From the NCBI GenBank assembly GCA_963921195.1, contig OY992539.1, forward strand, positions 213,563,373 through 213,627,372: 64,000 bases of DNA. Reading direction: 5' to 3'. How positions within the stretch are numbered: position 1 is the first letter of the stretch; the number at the start of each line of letters is the position of its first letter. A model generated the notes under the pieces. That model made no database searches, was not told the origin of the DNA, and saw only the letters and a program-made list of their open reading frames with translations. Positions 11,457 to 23,279 of this stretch are shown here, piece after piece. Source of the DNA: Pegoplata infirma. Taxonomy: Eukaryota; Arthropoda; Insecta; Diptera; Anthomyiidae. The translations under genes were made by a program, and so were the position numbers.

Positions 11457-12176
11457 AAGTAAGAAAATTATTGTCAGTAAGACCGACCATATGATACCCT
11501 ATACCAATGTTTTCCGGAAAATGGGTCCCAAGTCAAAACATGGACTGCTTGGTTCTATCTTTCGTAAGATCTTTAATGTAGAAAACACACACAAACAAAA
11601 TTTGAGTGAATTTGGCTTATTTGTGTTTCCATTAGACAGATTTTACTGAATATCGGGTGAAATTTTTATATGGGTCTAAGTCCAAAAATGATCCAGTTAT
11701 ATTCAGAATTTATTATGCCACCAAAGAACACGTTTAACATTTACAAACAAAATGTTTATCAAATATTTCCTACTTTCATAAGTTTTGAGAGATTAATGTG
11801 AATATCGGGTGGGTGGTTTGTATGGGGACTATAAGAAGAACTGTTCCGATTTGTGAATACAAAATATAATTACCTGCCAAATTTGAAAGGATACCTATAA
11901 TACCACGGTTAAAATAGTCAATTGCGCCAAATTTTAAAGGGATGTTTGTATGAGGCCTAAGTCTAAACATAAGCCGAATTTTCCAATTTCAATAGGCTTC
12001 ATCATTGGGCCAAAGGAAGCTTAAGTTTCAAAGACGGAGAGCCGGACGGACGGGCATCGCTAAATCATCTCAGAAAGTGATTATAAGTCGATCGGTATGA
12101 TTGAAGGTGGGTCTAGGACTAATATTTCGGATAGTTACAAACATCAGCACAAACTCATTATACCCTGTACCACAAA
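11457..12176 (+). repeat. Rep-A dispersed repeat, copy 1
   Basis: Starts ACAAGTAAGAAAATTAT, then AAGACCGACCATATGATACC. It carries GGTTTGTATGGGG, CAATTTCAATAGGCTTC, a GACGGACGG tract, AAGTCGATCGGTAT and ends ATACCCTGTACCAC. At least five other copies lie in the window. It is about 0.7-0.8 kb and non-coding. The GTCY-type tract (GGAC on this strand) suggests kinship with mini-me/INE-1 style elements, but its ends differ from the mini-me-like copies. A name for the family is not known to me. Confidence 0.8.
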
Positions 12177-12217
12177 GCGTTTGAACGGTTTTCGAGATAT
12201 CGCTATTTTAAATTTGC

Positions 12218-12893
12218 TACAAGTTAGAGTGTTAAATTCTGCTGTGCCGAATCTTTGATACCCTCCAACGTGTACAGAATTAAAAAAAAAATATATGGGC
12301 GTTTTTTGTGTGGTTGAGAAAGGGGGGGGGGTGTGTCGGCCGAGGTCATTGGGGGGCAATATTCACTTGTGGTTAATGTTTACAAACTCATGTATTATGT
12401 TTTTTGCACAATTTTATACAATTTTATCACATTTAATTAATTTTTTAATATCCACGCCCACAAAGGGGGCGGGCCGAAAAAAAAATTCTAATGCCCGGGG
12501 TCCTAGTGCAGGACTTACAACTTCTTACAACATTAAAATGTGTTATTTGCTTAACAAAAGTATAAGAAAACCCAAAAAAAATGGATTTTTTTTAGATATA
12601 GGTTTAGTTCCTTAAGGGGGAACTTTTTTCCCCCTGATCCGATTTTGCCAATCTCCGAACTTAACTAGCCTATGAACATAAGACATATTCGGGCCAAACT
12701 TCAGGAGTCTAGCTCTTTTAGTTTGGACTGTATCGTGTCTTCCACAGACAGACGGACGGACAGATGGACGGACGGATATCGCTAGAATGTCTTAGAATCG
12801 ATCGTTGATCAATAATATATATACTTTATGGGGTCACACGCATTGACAAAGTGAGTGACCCTCATACTTTAGTTGGAGGGTATAAAAATAGCA
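12218..12893 (+). repeat. mini-me-like element, full copy
   Basis: Begins ACAAGTTAGAGTGTTAAATTC, then the hairpin-like CTGCTGTGCCGAATC and ATACCCTCCAAC. It ends GTTGGAGGGTATAAAAA, so the tips are partial inverted repeats. Near the 3' end a (GACG/GACA)n tract at 12747-12775 is followed by a roughly 40-bp core with AGAATGTCTTAGAATCGATC and then AATATATATAC. The (GTCY)n-core-(TA)n layout is the published signature of dipteran mini-me elements. Non-coding. Confidence 0.8.
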
Positions 12894-12896
12894 GTT

Positions 12897-13960
12897 TTAT
12901 CCTATGTTCAAGAAATTTTTTGAAGTAAGTCTCACAATTAGCTTCCCTTGACCCTTTCATTGAGCTTGAAACTGTCTTTCATTAAAACTTAATTTGAGAC
13001 AAATCCGGTCATTTTAACACTTGGCGCACTTCGATCAAAATTTTGGATTTTTAAAAAATTTCCTACAATATTTTGAATTTCTGGAAAATTAGCAATTAAA
13101 ACAATTATTTATTGATACATTATTTTAATTAATTTTGGAATGCTGAATATGCATATCAAAAAATTTCTGAAATCGGTTGAGCAGTTTACGAGATATCGCC
13201 ATTTGAAGTTTGCCAAAAAATTCCCGAAAATGGCGGTTTCTTCAAGAATTTTTTTTAAAATCTAAAAATTTATTTTCCTTGACTCTTTTATAGAGCTTGA
13301 GACAGACTTTCAATTAAAACTTATGTGAGCCAAAGCCTGTCATTGCAACCTGTGGCGCCCTTCAATCAAAGTTTTAGGTTTTTAGAAAATTTTTACCAAA
13401 AACTCTAAACTTTGATCGAATGGCGCCATGGGTTAAAATGTTCTGATTTGGCTCAAATTAGATTTAAATGAAAGTGTGTAATAATATACCAGAAATAGTC
13501 AGTCGAAAAAAATCTGGAGATTTGATTTTAAAATTTTTTTGAAATTGTTGACAAATTTCAAATGGCGATATCTCGAAAACTGCTCGAACAATTTATAATT
13601 TTTTTTTGATATTCCAATTCAAGATATTGGTGGAAATTTCTCAAAAATCCAAAATTTTGATCGAAGGGTGCCATGGGCTACAATGATCGGATTTAGCTCA
13701 AATTTTGTTTAAATGTAAGACTGTCTTAACCCTTAAATGCACAACGACGCCAATATTGATGAAAATAACATATAATACGCAGAATGATGAACAAATAAAT
13801 ACTGCATGCTACGTTTTTCGAAATAATTTTTTTCAAAGATTTTATATGCGATCAACTAAAATTTTTTTTAGTTGTAGTGTCTTTAAAGATACAAGGTGCA
13901 TTTAGGAGGTAAGCTCTATGAAAGGGTCAAGGGAAATAGAGATTTTTTTTAATTTCTTTA
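12897..13960. repeat. Rep-B dispersed repeat, inverted dimer
   Basis: Diagnostic segments: TCCCTTGACCCTTTCATTGAG, AACTTAATTTGAG..AAATCC, GCGC(A/C)CTTCGATCAAA, and CGAGATATCGCCATTTGAA. A full unit (12.9-13.25 kb), part of a second (13.25-13.39 kb) and an inverted unit (13.39-13.96 kb, closing with GCTCTATGAAAGGGTCAAGG) give a hairpin-like layout centred near 13.39 kb. Non-coding. The frame at 13705-13905 is incidental. Other copies: 38.9, 52.1 and 53.9-55.6 kb. Confidence 0.75.
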
Positions 13961-15015
13961 ACGTAAGAAATACATCCTTTTTGCTAATGACATGGATTTT
14001 TAGCACGAAATTCAAAATTATAACTATATCCGTGCTATTTTATTGACCTCCCCTGTATTTATATAAATTTTTTAATTTTTTTTACTCATATTGTTGTTTG
14101 TCTATTGGTTTATGGTTTATATTACATGTATTACTTGTTTTTTTATATTATTTTATCAATGCATGCACCTGTTTATTAAATGTGGGATGTTGTTTTTCTA
14201 TAAATTTGTAGTTGTTGTTGTTTTTGTTAATAATAAAGTCAATTCAAGTTTTTAGCCAATACAAAACTAAGGGAGGTTGGTTTAGTTTTTTATTGATATT
14301 TTTTTTTTGTTGTTAATGGTTTTTATGCCTTGTATAAAATTGTAAAGAGTGAAAGTTTGCAGATACAATTTAAAAATTAGACATAGTTTTACTGAAAAAG
14401 AAAATTTTAAAAATTAAGTAGGAAGGAAATTTTCAGATGGGCCAAATCAAAAATAGCATTAGGAATTTCTCAGAGATTTTCTGATTAGTTGGATACCCAC
14501 CACCTTTGTCATTTCATATGTAGTCATCGAAATATCCTAACAGTATTAATAATAACAGTATTTAAAATAAAATTCCGATGTGATCTTGCAAAACGCCAAC
14601 ACACGTATTTTTTTTTTATTTTTTTGTCTCCACTACCAGAACCAATCGTCGGAACCCCGTATTTTTTTTAGTGTTGTACTGTGTAATGTTTGTACTAATA
14701 TTGACGCTAAAAGGCAACTTTTTCGACCCCAAAGATTTTGGAATTCCAGAAAAATTCAAATTTTTTCAACCCTAATGTGCAAAGATCATAACAAATCAAT
14801 TTCCCAACATTTATCGCAAGGGGGAAGGTGTATTCCAAAAATTGATTTATAGACGATCGGAAGGTAGGTCTTAAACTAATATTTTTTGAATTTACAAACC
14901 TCAGAACTAGCAAATAATACCCTGTACTAAAGAGTGGTTAAAATTGCGAGATTTTTGCAAAATTTTTCGTATAAAAGAATTTTCATATGTAAACAATTTC
15001 GTTTCAAGCAAAGTT
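13961..15015. other. AT-rich DNA with a decayed Rep-A end
   Basis: Mostly featureless. At about 14830-14937, CGATCGGAAGGTAGGTCTTAAACTAATATT followed by a degenerate ATACCCTGTACTA is the eroded 3' part of a Rep-A copy. Frames at 14489-14671 and 14580-14852 have no domain. Confidence 0.5.
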
Positions 15016-15045
15016 CGAGTTCGTGTCCTAAGTCTTTTGTTTTCA
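15016..15045 (+). repeat. GTGTCTTAAGTCTTTTG motif, copy (plus orientation)
   Basis: Reads TTCGTGTCCTAAGTCTTTTG with one change from the hairpin arm at 41636. It lies upstream of the 15.7-17.6 kb array and faces the minus-orientation copy at 17782. Confidence 0.7.
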
Positions 15046-15300
15046 ATTGCTGCGAGTCGCTTTAAATTGTAGTTAAAGATATGTAACAAATTTTCTATTC
15101 TAAAGAATTTTTTGCTGTGTAAAAATTCTCGGATTTTGAGACATTTTTAGGCAAAGGGTAAATACCCGGTAAAATAGGTAAATTGGGTAGAAATTGGTAA
15201 ATACCCGGGTATTTTTCAAAACGGTGGACATAACCTATGTTGTAGAAAATTTGGTGAACAAAAACATTTTGCAGCTAAATTTAATAAATTTTATACTTAA

Positions 15301-15738
15301 CAAGTGAGAGTGTTAAATTCAGCTGTGCCGAATCTTTTATACCCTTCAAAATGTTAAAAAAATATAACAAATGTTTCATTTATTTAACCAAAATACAAAA
15401 AAAAAACATGTAAACAAGTGTATTTTTTCAGAGGTTGCTTCAGTTCTTCAAGGGGGAACTTTTTTCCCGCTGGGCCGATTTTGCCCATTTACGAACTTAA
15501 CCTCCCTAGGACCATAAGACATATTCATGCCAAATTGCAGGAGGCTAGGTCTTTTATTTTGGACTGCATCGTGCCATCTACAGACAGACGGACGGACGGA
15601 CATTCCCAGAATGTTTTAGAATCGATCATGGGTCAATAATATATATACTTTATGGGGTCCCCGACCGATATTTCGACGCGTTACAAACGGAATGACAAAG
15701 TGAGTATACCCCCATACTGTGGTTGGAGGGTATAAAAA
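15301..15738 (+). repeat. mini-me-like element, internally shortened
   Basis: CAAGTGAGAGTGTTAAATTC and CAGCTGTGCCGAATCTTTTATACCC at the 5' end. GACAGACGGACGGACGGACA at 15582-15603, the core, AATATATATACTTTATGGGG and GGTTGGAGGGTATAAAAATAG at the 3' end. It runs without a gap into the GTACTTTTT array, and its last 25 bp are repeated at 16428 inside that array. Confidence 0.8.
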
Positions 15739-17310
15739 TAGTACTTTCTTAGAAAAAATAGTACTTTTTTAGAAAAAATAGTGCTCTTTTGGGAAAAATA
15801 GAAAAAAGTACTTTATTAGAGAGAAAGTGTTTTTTTAGAACCCTTTTTTGTTGTAAAATAGTTGTATTTAAGAAAAAATCTTTAAGACAAAAAGTCCTTT
15901 TTCTGGAAAAAAGTACTTATTTAGAAAAATGGTACTTTGTTTTCATAAAAAGTATTATTTATGAAAATATAGTGCTTTTTTAAAAAATAAAGTAATTTTT
16001 AGAAAAAAATTTACTTTTAAGACAAAAAGTGCTATTTAAAAATTAAATTGTTTACTACTTTTTTAGAAAAAAAGTACTTTGTCCTAAAAAAAGTACTTTT
16101 TTCTAAAAAAAATTTCCTTTTTCTAAAAAAAAGTAATTTTTTCTCAAAAAAGGTACTTTTTTTAAAAAAAAGTGCTGTTTTCTAAAAAAGGTACTTTTTC
16201 TAACAAGAGTATTTTTTTCAAAAAATAAGAAAAAATTTACTTTTTCTAAAAATGTACTTTTTCCAAAAAAAGGTACTTTTTTCTAAAAAAAGGTACTTTT
16301 TCTAAAAAAAGGTACTTTTTTCCCACAAATGTACTTTTTCTAAAAAAAGTACTTTAATACTACTTTTATGAAAAAATGTAATATTTTTTGAAAAAATAAC
16401 TTTTTTAATAAGTAGTAAAAACTGCGGTTGGAGGGTATAAAAATAGTACTTAGAAAAAAATAGTACTTTTTTAAAAAAAATAGTGCTCTTTTAGGTATGG
16501 TACTATGTTTTCATAAAAAGTATTATTTATGAAAATAGAGTGCTTTTTTAAAAAATAAAGTAATTTTTAGAAAAAAATTTACTTTTAAGACAAAAAGTAC
16601 TATTTAAAAAATAAATTTTTTACTACTTTTTTAGAAAAAAAGTACTTTGTTCTAACAAAAGTTTGTTTTTTAAAAAAAAAGTACTCTTTTCTAAAAAAAT
16701 TTCCTTTTTCTAAAAAAAAGTACTATTTTCTAAAAAAAGGTACTTTTTATTCAAAAAATAAGAAAAAAGGTACTTCTTCTAAAAATTTACTTTTTTCCAA
16801 AAAAAGGTACTTTTTTCAAAAAAAAGGTACTTTCTTCCCAAAAATGTACTTTTTCTAAAAAAAGTATCTATTATTAAAATAGTACTTTCTTCTAAAAAAA
16901 TTTCCTTTTTCTAAAAAAAAGTACTTTTTTCTAAAAAAAGGTACTATGTATTTCGAAAAAAGTACTTTTTTCAAAAAATAAAAAAAATGTGCTTTTTTTA
17001 AAAATGTACTTTTTTCCAAAAAAAAATTACTTTTTTCTAAAAAAAAGTACTTTTTTCTAAAAAAAGGTACTTTCTTCCCAAAAATGTACTTTTTCTAAAA
17101 AAAAGTACTATAATACTACTTTTTAAGAAAAAAAGTACTTTTTTAGAAAAAATAACTTTATTTTAGCAGTACTTTTTTCCTAAAAAAAAATACTTTTTTG
17201 TTTAAAACGAAAATTTTTTCAAAAAAGTACTATACTATTTATCTTTAATACTTTTTAGGAAAAAAGTACCATTTTTTCTAAAAAAAAAGTACTTTTTTCT
17301 GAAAAAAAAA
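15724..17310. repeat. 18-20-bp GGTACTTTTTTCTAAAAAA minisatellite
   Basis: Array of short units with a (A/G)GTACTTTTT core and A-rich linkers. Two large blocks are near copies: both start in the mini-me tail GGTTGGAGGGTATAAAAATA (15721 and 16428) and both carry TTTTCATAAAAAGTATTATTT (15940s and 16510s). A segment of about 0.57-0.7 kb was therefore duplicated together with the transposon end. Confidence 0.85.
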
Positions 17311-17640
17311 GTTTCAGAAACATTTTTCCATTTTAGAAAAACTCTCAAAATTTGGAAATTTTTTGTATCACTTCTGAAATATTTTTTGTTTAGAAAATCT
17401 CTCAGATTCGGTGGTCTTTTTTGTATAGAAAAATTCTCATATTCTGACAAATTTTTCAATACAGAAAAATTTTCAGATTTGGATACAGTTTTCTGTATTA
17501 AAAAAATTCTTAGATTCAGAGACATTTTTTCGTAGTTTTTCTTAAAAAAACTGTCGGATTTGTTGTTTAGGAAAATTCTCATGTTCTGAAATATTTTACC
17601 ACATAGAAAAATTATCAGATTCCATGAAATTTGACTTTAC
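17311..17640. repeat. Degenerate 37-bp-family satellite
   Basis: Irregular repeats of CTCAGATTCGG, CTCATATTCTGA, TTCAGATTTGG and CTTAGATTCAGAGACATTTTT separated by GTATAGAAAAA-type linkers. This is the same dyad plan as the arrays at 4.8 and 18.9 kb but strongly decayed. The 115-codon minus frame at 17235-17582 is a translation of this repeat, not a gene. Confidence 0.7.
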
Positions 17641-17781
17641 AAAAATTTATCTCAAAAAATTATTTTTATTTTTTGTTAGCAATAAAGTTGTTGTTTAAAT
17701 AATGAAATGTGGAACATGATTTTACATCTACGCATCGTTACAGCAAGAAATCAACATTTCTGTAAATTATAAACCATGCCT

Positions 17782-17809
17782 AAACAAAAGACTTAAGACA
17801 CAAACTTGA
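17782..17809 (-). repeat. GTGTCTTAAGTCTTTTG motif, copy (minus orientation)
   Basis: AAACAAAAGACTTAAGACAC is exact to the consensus and continues AAACTTG. It pairs as an inverted repeat with the copy at 15016-15045, enclosing mini-me, the minisatellite and the decayed 37-bp repeats. Confidence 0.75.
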
Positions 17810-18768
17810 CCTTTATAAAAGCTTAACTAATCTTAAAGAGTGGTCTAAACAACCTGTTTGCTTATTACAACTAAAAAAAAAGTAAACAATTCAACTTTTA
17901 CAAATTAATAAAGCCATAACAAAGATATCATTAATCAAAGAAATATATATATATTTTTAAATTTTAAATTAAAATAAGACATCAACACAAAAAATTTATA
18001 AAATTAATGATTTAATTGATAAACAAATTTATTAAACAATTTTTAAGGTAAAAGGGAAGACTCTTAAAAATGTATTTAACCCCAGACTTAAAGTTTAAAA
18101 ATATTTTGTTATTAAACTTTAACAAAAAAAAAAAAAAATAGATTAGCTTAGTTCCACTTTAAAACAATTACAAGTTGTATTACAAGGCTGTTAAGAATGT
18201 ATGTTGCTGATAGTCAAAGCAAAACATGCGTGCTCTAATAAATTGTTAGAAACCATCAACATTAATGCAGCAACTCATCACTGTCAGTTGGGTATTAAAA
18301 GCAACAGCTTATGGTAATAAAAATAGCAACTAAGAAAAGTTAAGAGCATAAGCAGCAAACAGTATACTACAACCTGTAACATTATCAAAACGAGTTCACT
18401 TCAAAAAACTTTAGAAATATTCAAAATGACAATTATACTCGTATGCGTTTGAGTATATGAAAGAAAAACTCAACACAATCTACATTTAGAAAACAACAAA
18501 AAAAAAAACTACAACACAACCTAAGCAATCATAATTCATAAACTTAATTAAAATCATAACAAAAATTGCTTAGATTTAACTGAATTTACTAACACAACAG
18601 GTAACAAACATTCAACACACAAATATTAGAGACAACATACAAACAAAAAAACAAAAAATAGTCACTAACATTAAAGTCATTCTTCCTTGATGATGATTTT
18701 TGAGTTGGTTGAGTGAATTGAAAACACCGTTTCCAAGGAGAGTTGATAAGGTATAGAAATTAACTATA
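17810..18768. other. AT-rich unique-looking DNA
   Basis: No open frame, no repeat beyond poly-A, and no element ends that I can see. It is relatively rich in CAACA and CATC short words, like other unique tracts of the window. Confidence 0.5.
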
Positions 18769-18898
18769 AAAACAAAAGACTTCAGACACGAACTCGAAGT
18801 TTTTTTGAATGAAAATTTTTAGAATTAAGTGTCAGACATATAGAACAGTAGTTCTTCAGTCTTTTAGTTATAAAACAAAAGACTTAAGACACGAACTC
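18769..18898 (-). repeat. Two GTGTCTTAAGTCTTTTG motif copies
   Basis: AAAACAAAAGACTTCAGACAC at 18769 and AAAACAAAAGACTTAAGACAC at 18872 are direct repeats about 100 bp apart, immediately before the second 37-bp satellite array. Both continue GAACTC rather than AAACTT. Confidence 0.7.
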
Positions 18899-18899
18899 T

Positions 18900-21340
18900 T
18901 TTTAAAATACGGAAAAAATTTGAAAAAAATCCGACACATTTTTTCTATACGACAAAATATGTTATAATCTGAAACATTGCTCTAAACGAAAAAACATGTC
19001 AGAATCTGACACAATTTTCTATATTGAAAAATATGTTAGAATCTGACACATTTTTCTATACGGAAAAATATGTCAGAATCTGACACATTTTTCTATATGG
19101 AAAAATATGTCAGAATCTGACACATTTTTCTATACGGAAAAATATGTCAGAATCTGAAACATTTTTCTATACGGAAAAATATGTCAGAATCTGACACATT
19201 TTCCTATAAGGGAAAATATGTCAGAATCTTACACATTTTTCTATATGGAAAAATATGTCAGAATCTGATACATTTTTCTATATGGAAAAATATATCAGAA
19301 TCTTATACATTTTTCTATATGGAAAAATATTTCAGAATCTGTTACATTTTTCTATATGGAAAAATATGTCAGAATCTGATACATTTTCCTATAGGGGAAA
19401 ATATGTCAGAATCTTACACATTTTTCTATATGCAAAAATATGTCAGAATCTGATGCATCCCAGCAAAACTTTGGTAATGGGTAGTGATTATATAACACAT
19501 CACCAGGTAATGAATATACCTTATTTGTAGCATTATTTTAGGATGTCTTACCAAACCTTTGTTCCACAATGTATTATTTTAAAGTGAAAAATAATGCATT
19601 ACTAATAATTTGCTACGTAATGCATGATTATTGGAAAAAATGTATTTCATATTTATTATTTCTAAACATTAAATCATGGATGACTTATATTTGGTTACAT
19701 TATGTATTATTTGAAAGTTTGAAATAATGCATTATTTATAATTGGATGCATAATGCATTACAATAACATAAAAAATAATTATTTTATAAAAAATGCATAA
19801 GTTTAAACTAGAGATGGGCTCACGACAGGAAATTTCTAAGGACACACACTCACGAGCATTTTTTATCTACTTACACTCACTTACAATCACGTGAGTAAAT
19901 TTAATACAAAATTACTTTTTCACTACTCGTAACACCTTATATATTATCTTCTGGTATGCTATATTATTTCATTTCTCGTAACCTATAAAATATCATATAT
20001 TTTACACCTTACTCGTATTCTTCGTTATAAATGTATGACTTATTTTATACCTTACTGGTATTCTATGTGATAATGTGGATGCATTACTTTGAGTCTCATC
20101 GCCTGTTAAAATCATCAATGCTGCAATGTATAAAATAAGAGATCCTATACCTTATTTTATACCTTATTTGGTAATCTAAGTTTTGCTGGGATTTTTCTAT
20201 ATGGAAAAATATTTCAGAATCTTATACATTTTTCTATATGGAAAAATATTTCAGAATCTGTTACATTTTTCTATATGGAAAAATATGTCAGAATCTGATA
20301 CATTTTCCTATTTGGAAAAATATTTCAGAGTCTGACACATTTTTTTATATGGAAAAATATGTCAGAATCTGACACATTTTTTTATACGGAATAATATGTC
20401 AGCAATCGACATATGGAAAAATATGTCAGAATCTGACACATTTTTCTAAATGGAAAAATATGTCAGAATCTGACACATTTTTCTATATGGAAAATATGTC
20501 AGAATCTGACACATTTTTCTATATGGAAAAATATGTCAGAATCTGACACATTTTTCTATATGGATAAAAATGTCAGAATCTGACACATTTTTCTCTAAAT
20601 AAAAAAATTTCAGAATCTGACACATTTTTATTTAATGGAAAAATATGTCAGAATTTGACACATTTTTGTATATGAAAAAATATGTCAGTATCTGACACAT
20701 TTTTTTATATGGAAAAATATGTCAGAATCTGACACATTTTTCTATATGGAAAAATAAGTCAGAATCTGACACATTTTCCTATATGGAAGAATATGTCAGA
20801 ATCTGACACATTTTTCAATATGGAAAAATATGTCAGAATCTGACACGTTTTTCTATATGGAAAAATATGTCAGAATCTGACACGATTTTTTATATGGAAA
20901 AATATGTCAGAATCTGACACGTTTTTTTATATGGAAAATATGTCAGAATCTGACACATTTTTCTATATGGAAAAATATGTCAGAATCAGCCACATTTTTC
21001 TATATGGAAAAATATGTCGAAATCTGACACATTTTTCTATATGGAAAAATATGTCAGAATCTGACACATTTTTCTATATGGAAAAATATGTCATAATCTG
21101 ATACATTTTTCTATATGGGAAAATGTGTCAGAATCTGACACATTTTTCTTTATGAAAAAATATGTCAGAATCTTACACATTTTTCTATATGGAAAAATAT
21201 GTCAGAATCTAACACATTTTTCTATATGGAAAAATATGTTAAAATCTGACACAGTTTTCTATACGGTAAAATATGTCAGAATCTGACACATTTTTCTATA
21301 CAGAAAAATATGTCATTATTTGAAAAAATTTTCTGTATGA
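18900..21340. repeat. 37-bp palindromic satellite array, family 2
   Basis: Tandem 37-bp units. Each has two dyads: TGTCAGA-A-TCTGACA, and ATTTTTC-TATAT-GGAAAAAT (tip slightly imperfect). About 45 units are present once the MITE at 19459-20190 is removed. It shares monomer length, the CAGAATCTGA core and the AT dyad plan with family 1 at 4.8-7.3 kb. Open frames through it (19181-19530, 20904-21101) are periodic and not genes. Confidence 0.95.
19459..20190. mobile_element. MITE with CCCAGCAAAACTT ends, copy 1
   Basis: Left end CCCAGCAAAACTTTGGTAAT, right end TTGGTAATCTAAGTTTTGCTGGG. The inverted CCCAGCAAAACTT tip is 13 bp. It interrupts a satellite unit: CTGATGCAT before and ATTTTTCTAT after give an AT or CAT duplication. 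732 bp, non-coding. The second copy at 59717-62231 is near identical outside its own insertion. Superfamily unknown. Confidence 0.9.
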
Positions 21341-21380
21341 CTTTTTCTTTAAAGAAAAATGTCTCTAAATTTGACGCAAA

Positions 21381-21500
21381 AAACAAAAGATTTAAGGAAC
21401 AAACTTTTATCTAAAACAATTTTCTGTATGACCTTTTCTTTAAAGCAAAATTTCTATGAATCTGCCACAAAAAAACAAAAGATTTAAGACACAAACTTTT
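21381..21500 (-). repeat. Two diverged GTGTCTTAAGTCTTTTG motif copies
   Basis: AAACAAAAGATTTAAGGAAC at 21381 and AAACAAAAGATTTAAGACAC at 21475 close the second satellite array. They lie in the same orientation as the pair at 18769-18898, so here the flanks are direct rather than inverted. Confidence 0.65.
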
Positions 21501-22489
21501 TTAATTAAAAATTTCTCAGGATCCAGCACATTTTTTCCATACCGAGAATTATTTGAGAATGGAAACATTTTTCTATAAGGAAAAAATATGTAAGAATCTG
21601 CTACATTTTTCTATACGAAAAAATCTCTCAGAATCTCGGAAAAAGTGTAATATTAAAGTATTATGTCTATGTAAGTCTAGTCTTTAAAAATTTACAAAAC
21701 AAAAAAAAAAAAATTAAAGTTGACTGATATATTACCATGAATTTTACAATTTAAAGCTTCCCAGTTACGACTATGAATACGTATACTCTACATACAAGTC
21801 ATCATGTACTATTGTCTGTCCCGACCAATTGTCTGTCCATACCATCTGACCGTCTGCCTGTCTGTCCATTTATATCTTTATGTATAAATAGTCATATGTA
21901 AAGTAGAGTAGAGTAGTTGTTGTCTGTTGAAGACAGGGTGTTATTAAAATGAAATCATCATCATCACAATTTTAAGATACAAAAAAAAAGAGTTTTTTTC
22001 TCCGCTTCTTCTACTACATCTTCTGTATTTTAAGCTTTGCCAAAAGCCACAGCTCATATCTTAGTGCTTTAGATAGTCAGTCATTTAGATGTGATATGTG
22101 AAGACACATAAATGCCAAGTGCTTTATTTTATTAATTTCTTACACTTTGTGAATTCAAGGAATGTAGCACAATAAACTAACACGGACATGCATGTACATG
22201 TCCAACTTGATGAAATGATTTAATTTAATTCGTTAGGAAAAAATTTGAAGACAAAAAAAATAAAAAATATGTAGGATTTTATTAACTTCATATTTTTTTA
22301 AAGTTTTTTTGTGGCCTGTAGCCTTAATATATGTATATAATTTGGGTTTTTGGAATAGAAGGAGTTTAAGTGGAGAGAAAAGTTTTTTAATAGTTTGTAT
22401 TTATGATTCTATGATCAAATTATTATTATTTTCAAAGAAATTTTATTAAAGAAAGACTTAAGAAAAAATTAATGTCTCAGAATCTGTGA
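21501..22489. other. Unique-looking DNA with CTGTC-rich patch
   Basis: TGTCTGTCC..CTGCCTGTCTGTCC words at 21816-21870 may be a decayed (GTCY)n tract. The rest has no frame or motif. A lone TGTCTCAGAATCTGTGAA near 22473 is a single 37-bp-family core. Confidence 0.45.
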
Positions 22490-23255
22490 ATTTTTGTAAT
22501 TTCAACAAAAAGAGTTTTTTTTTGTAATTTTTACAAATTTGTACTTTAAAGTAGGTACTTTAATATAGTTTTCACAAAAAGTACTTTTTTGTGTTTTCAA
22601 TATTTTAATAGTCCACAATTTATTTTTGTAATTTCTACTAATAGTACATTTTATTTAAAGTACATTTTATTCAATTTTGCAAAAAGTACCTTTTTTGGAT
22701 TTTTTTTATTTTTAAGCAACTTTTCCAAAAAGTACATTTTGTAATTTATCTACAAAGGATATTTTGTGCAAAGAACTTTTTGGACATTTTTGCAAAAGTA
22801 CTTTTTTCTTGCGTTTTTACAAACAGTGCTATTAAGTAATTTTAATTTGTTAAGTTTTTAAATAAAGTACTTTTTGTAGTTTTTACAAAAAGCATTTTAA
22901 AAAAAGTACTTTTTTGTATTTTTAATATTTTTATAGCTCAAAAGTTTTTTTTAAATGGTACAGACAGTACTTTTTGTTAATTTTTGCATTAAAGTTCCCT
23001 TTTTGAATTTTTCCAAGAAGTACATTTACATCCTTTTTTGTATTTATAATAAATGGTAATTTTTACATAAGGTACTTTGTAAAAAATTTTAACAAAGAAC
23101 TGTATATTGTTATTTCAAAAATTATATCATTTGATACATTAAACCAAATATTTATTTTGTAGCACTTATTCGAAAAGTTATTTACTAAATTTTAAATCCA
23201 AAAAGTACTAATGTCAAAAAATTTTTTTTTCCAAAAAGTACTTTTTTTTTTACTT
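22490..23255. repeat. Degenerate GTACTTTTTGTAATTTTTAC minisatellite
   Basis: Repeats of AAAAAGTACTTTTT with T-rich linkers, much decayed and mixed in orientation. It stops just before the CACTCA element. Same core as the arrays at 0.3, 2.6, 15.7, 26.3 and 31.5 kb. Confidence 0.7.
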
Positions 23256-23279
23256 TTGTTGAGTTGTGGATGGGTTGTA

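Noticed and set aside
12295..12615. 106-codon frame
   Set aside because: Lies wholly within a mini-me-like repeat; the frame is not kept in other copies.
17235..17582. 115-codon minus-strand gene
   Set aside because: Translation of degenerate satellite (repeated IFL.QK.VSKSENF-type words); no family resemblance.
18900..21340. Coding genes (frames of 90-91 codons at 19181-19530)
   Set aside because: The frames follow the 37-bp repeat exactly and encode a periodic peptide. No start context or domain.
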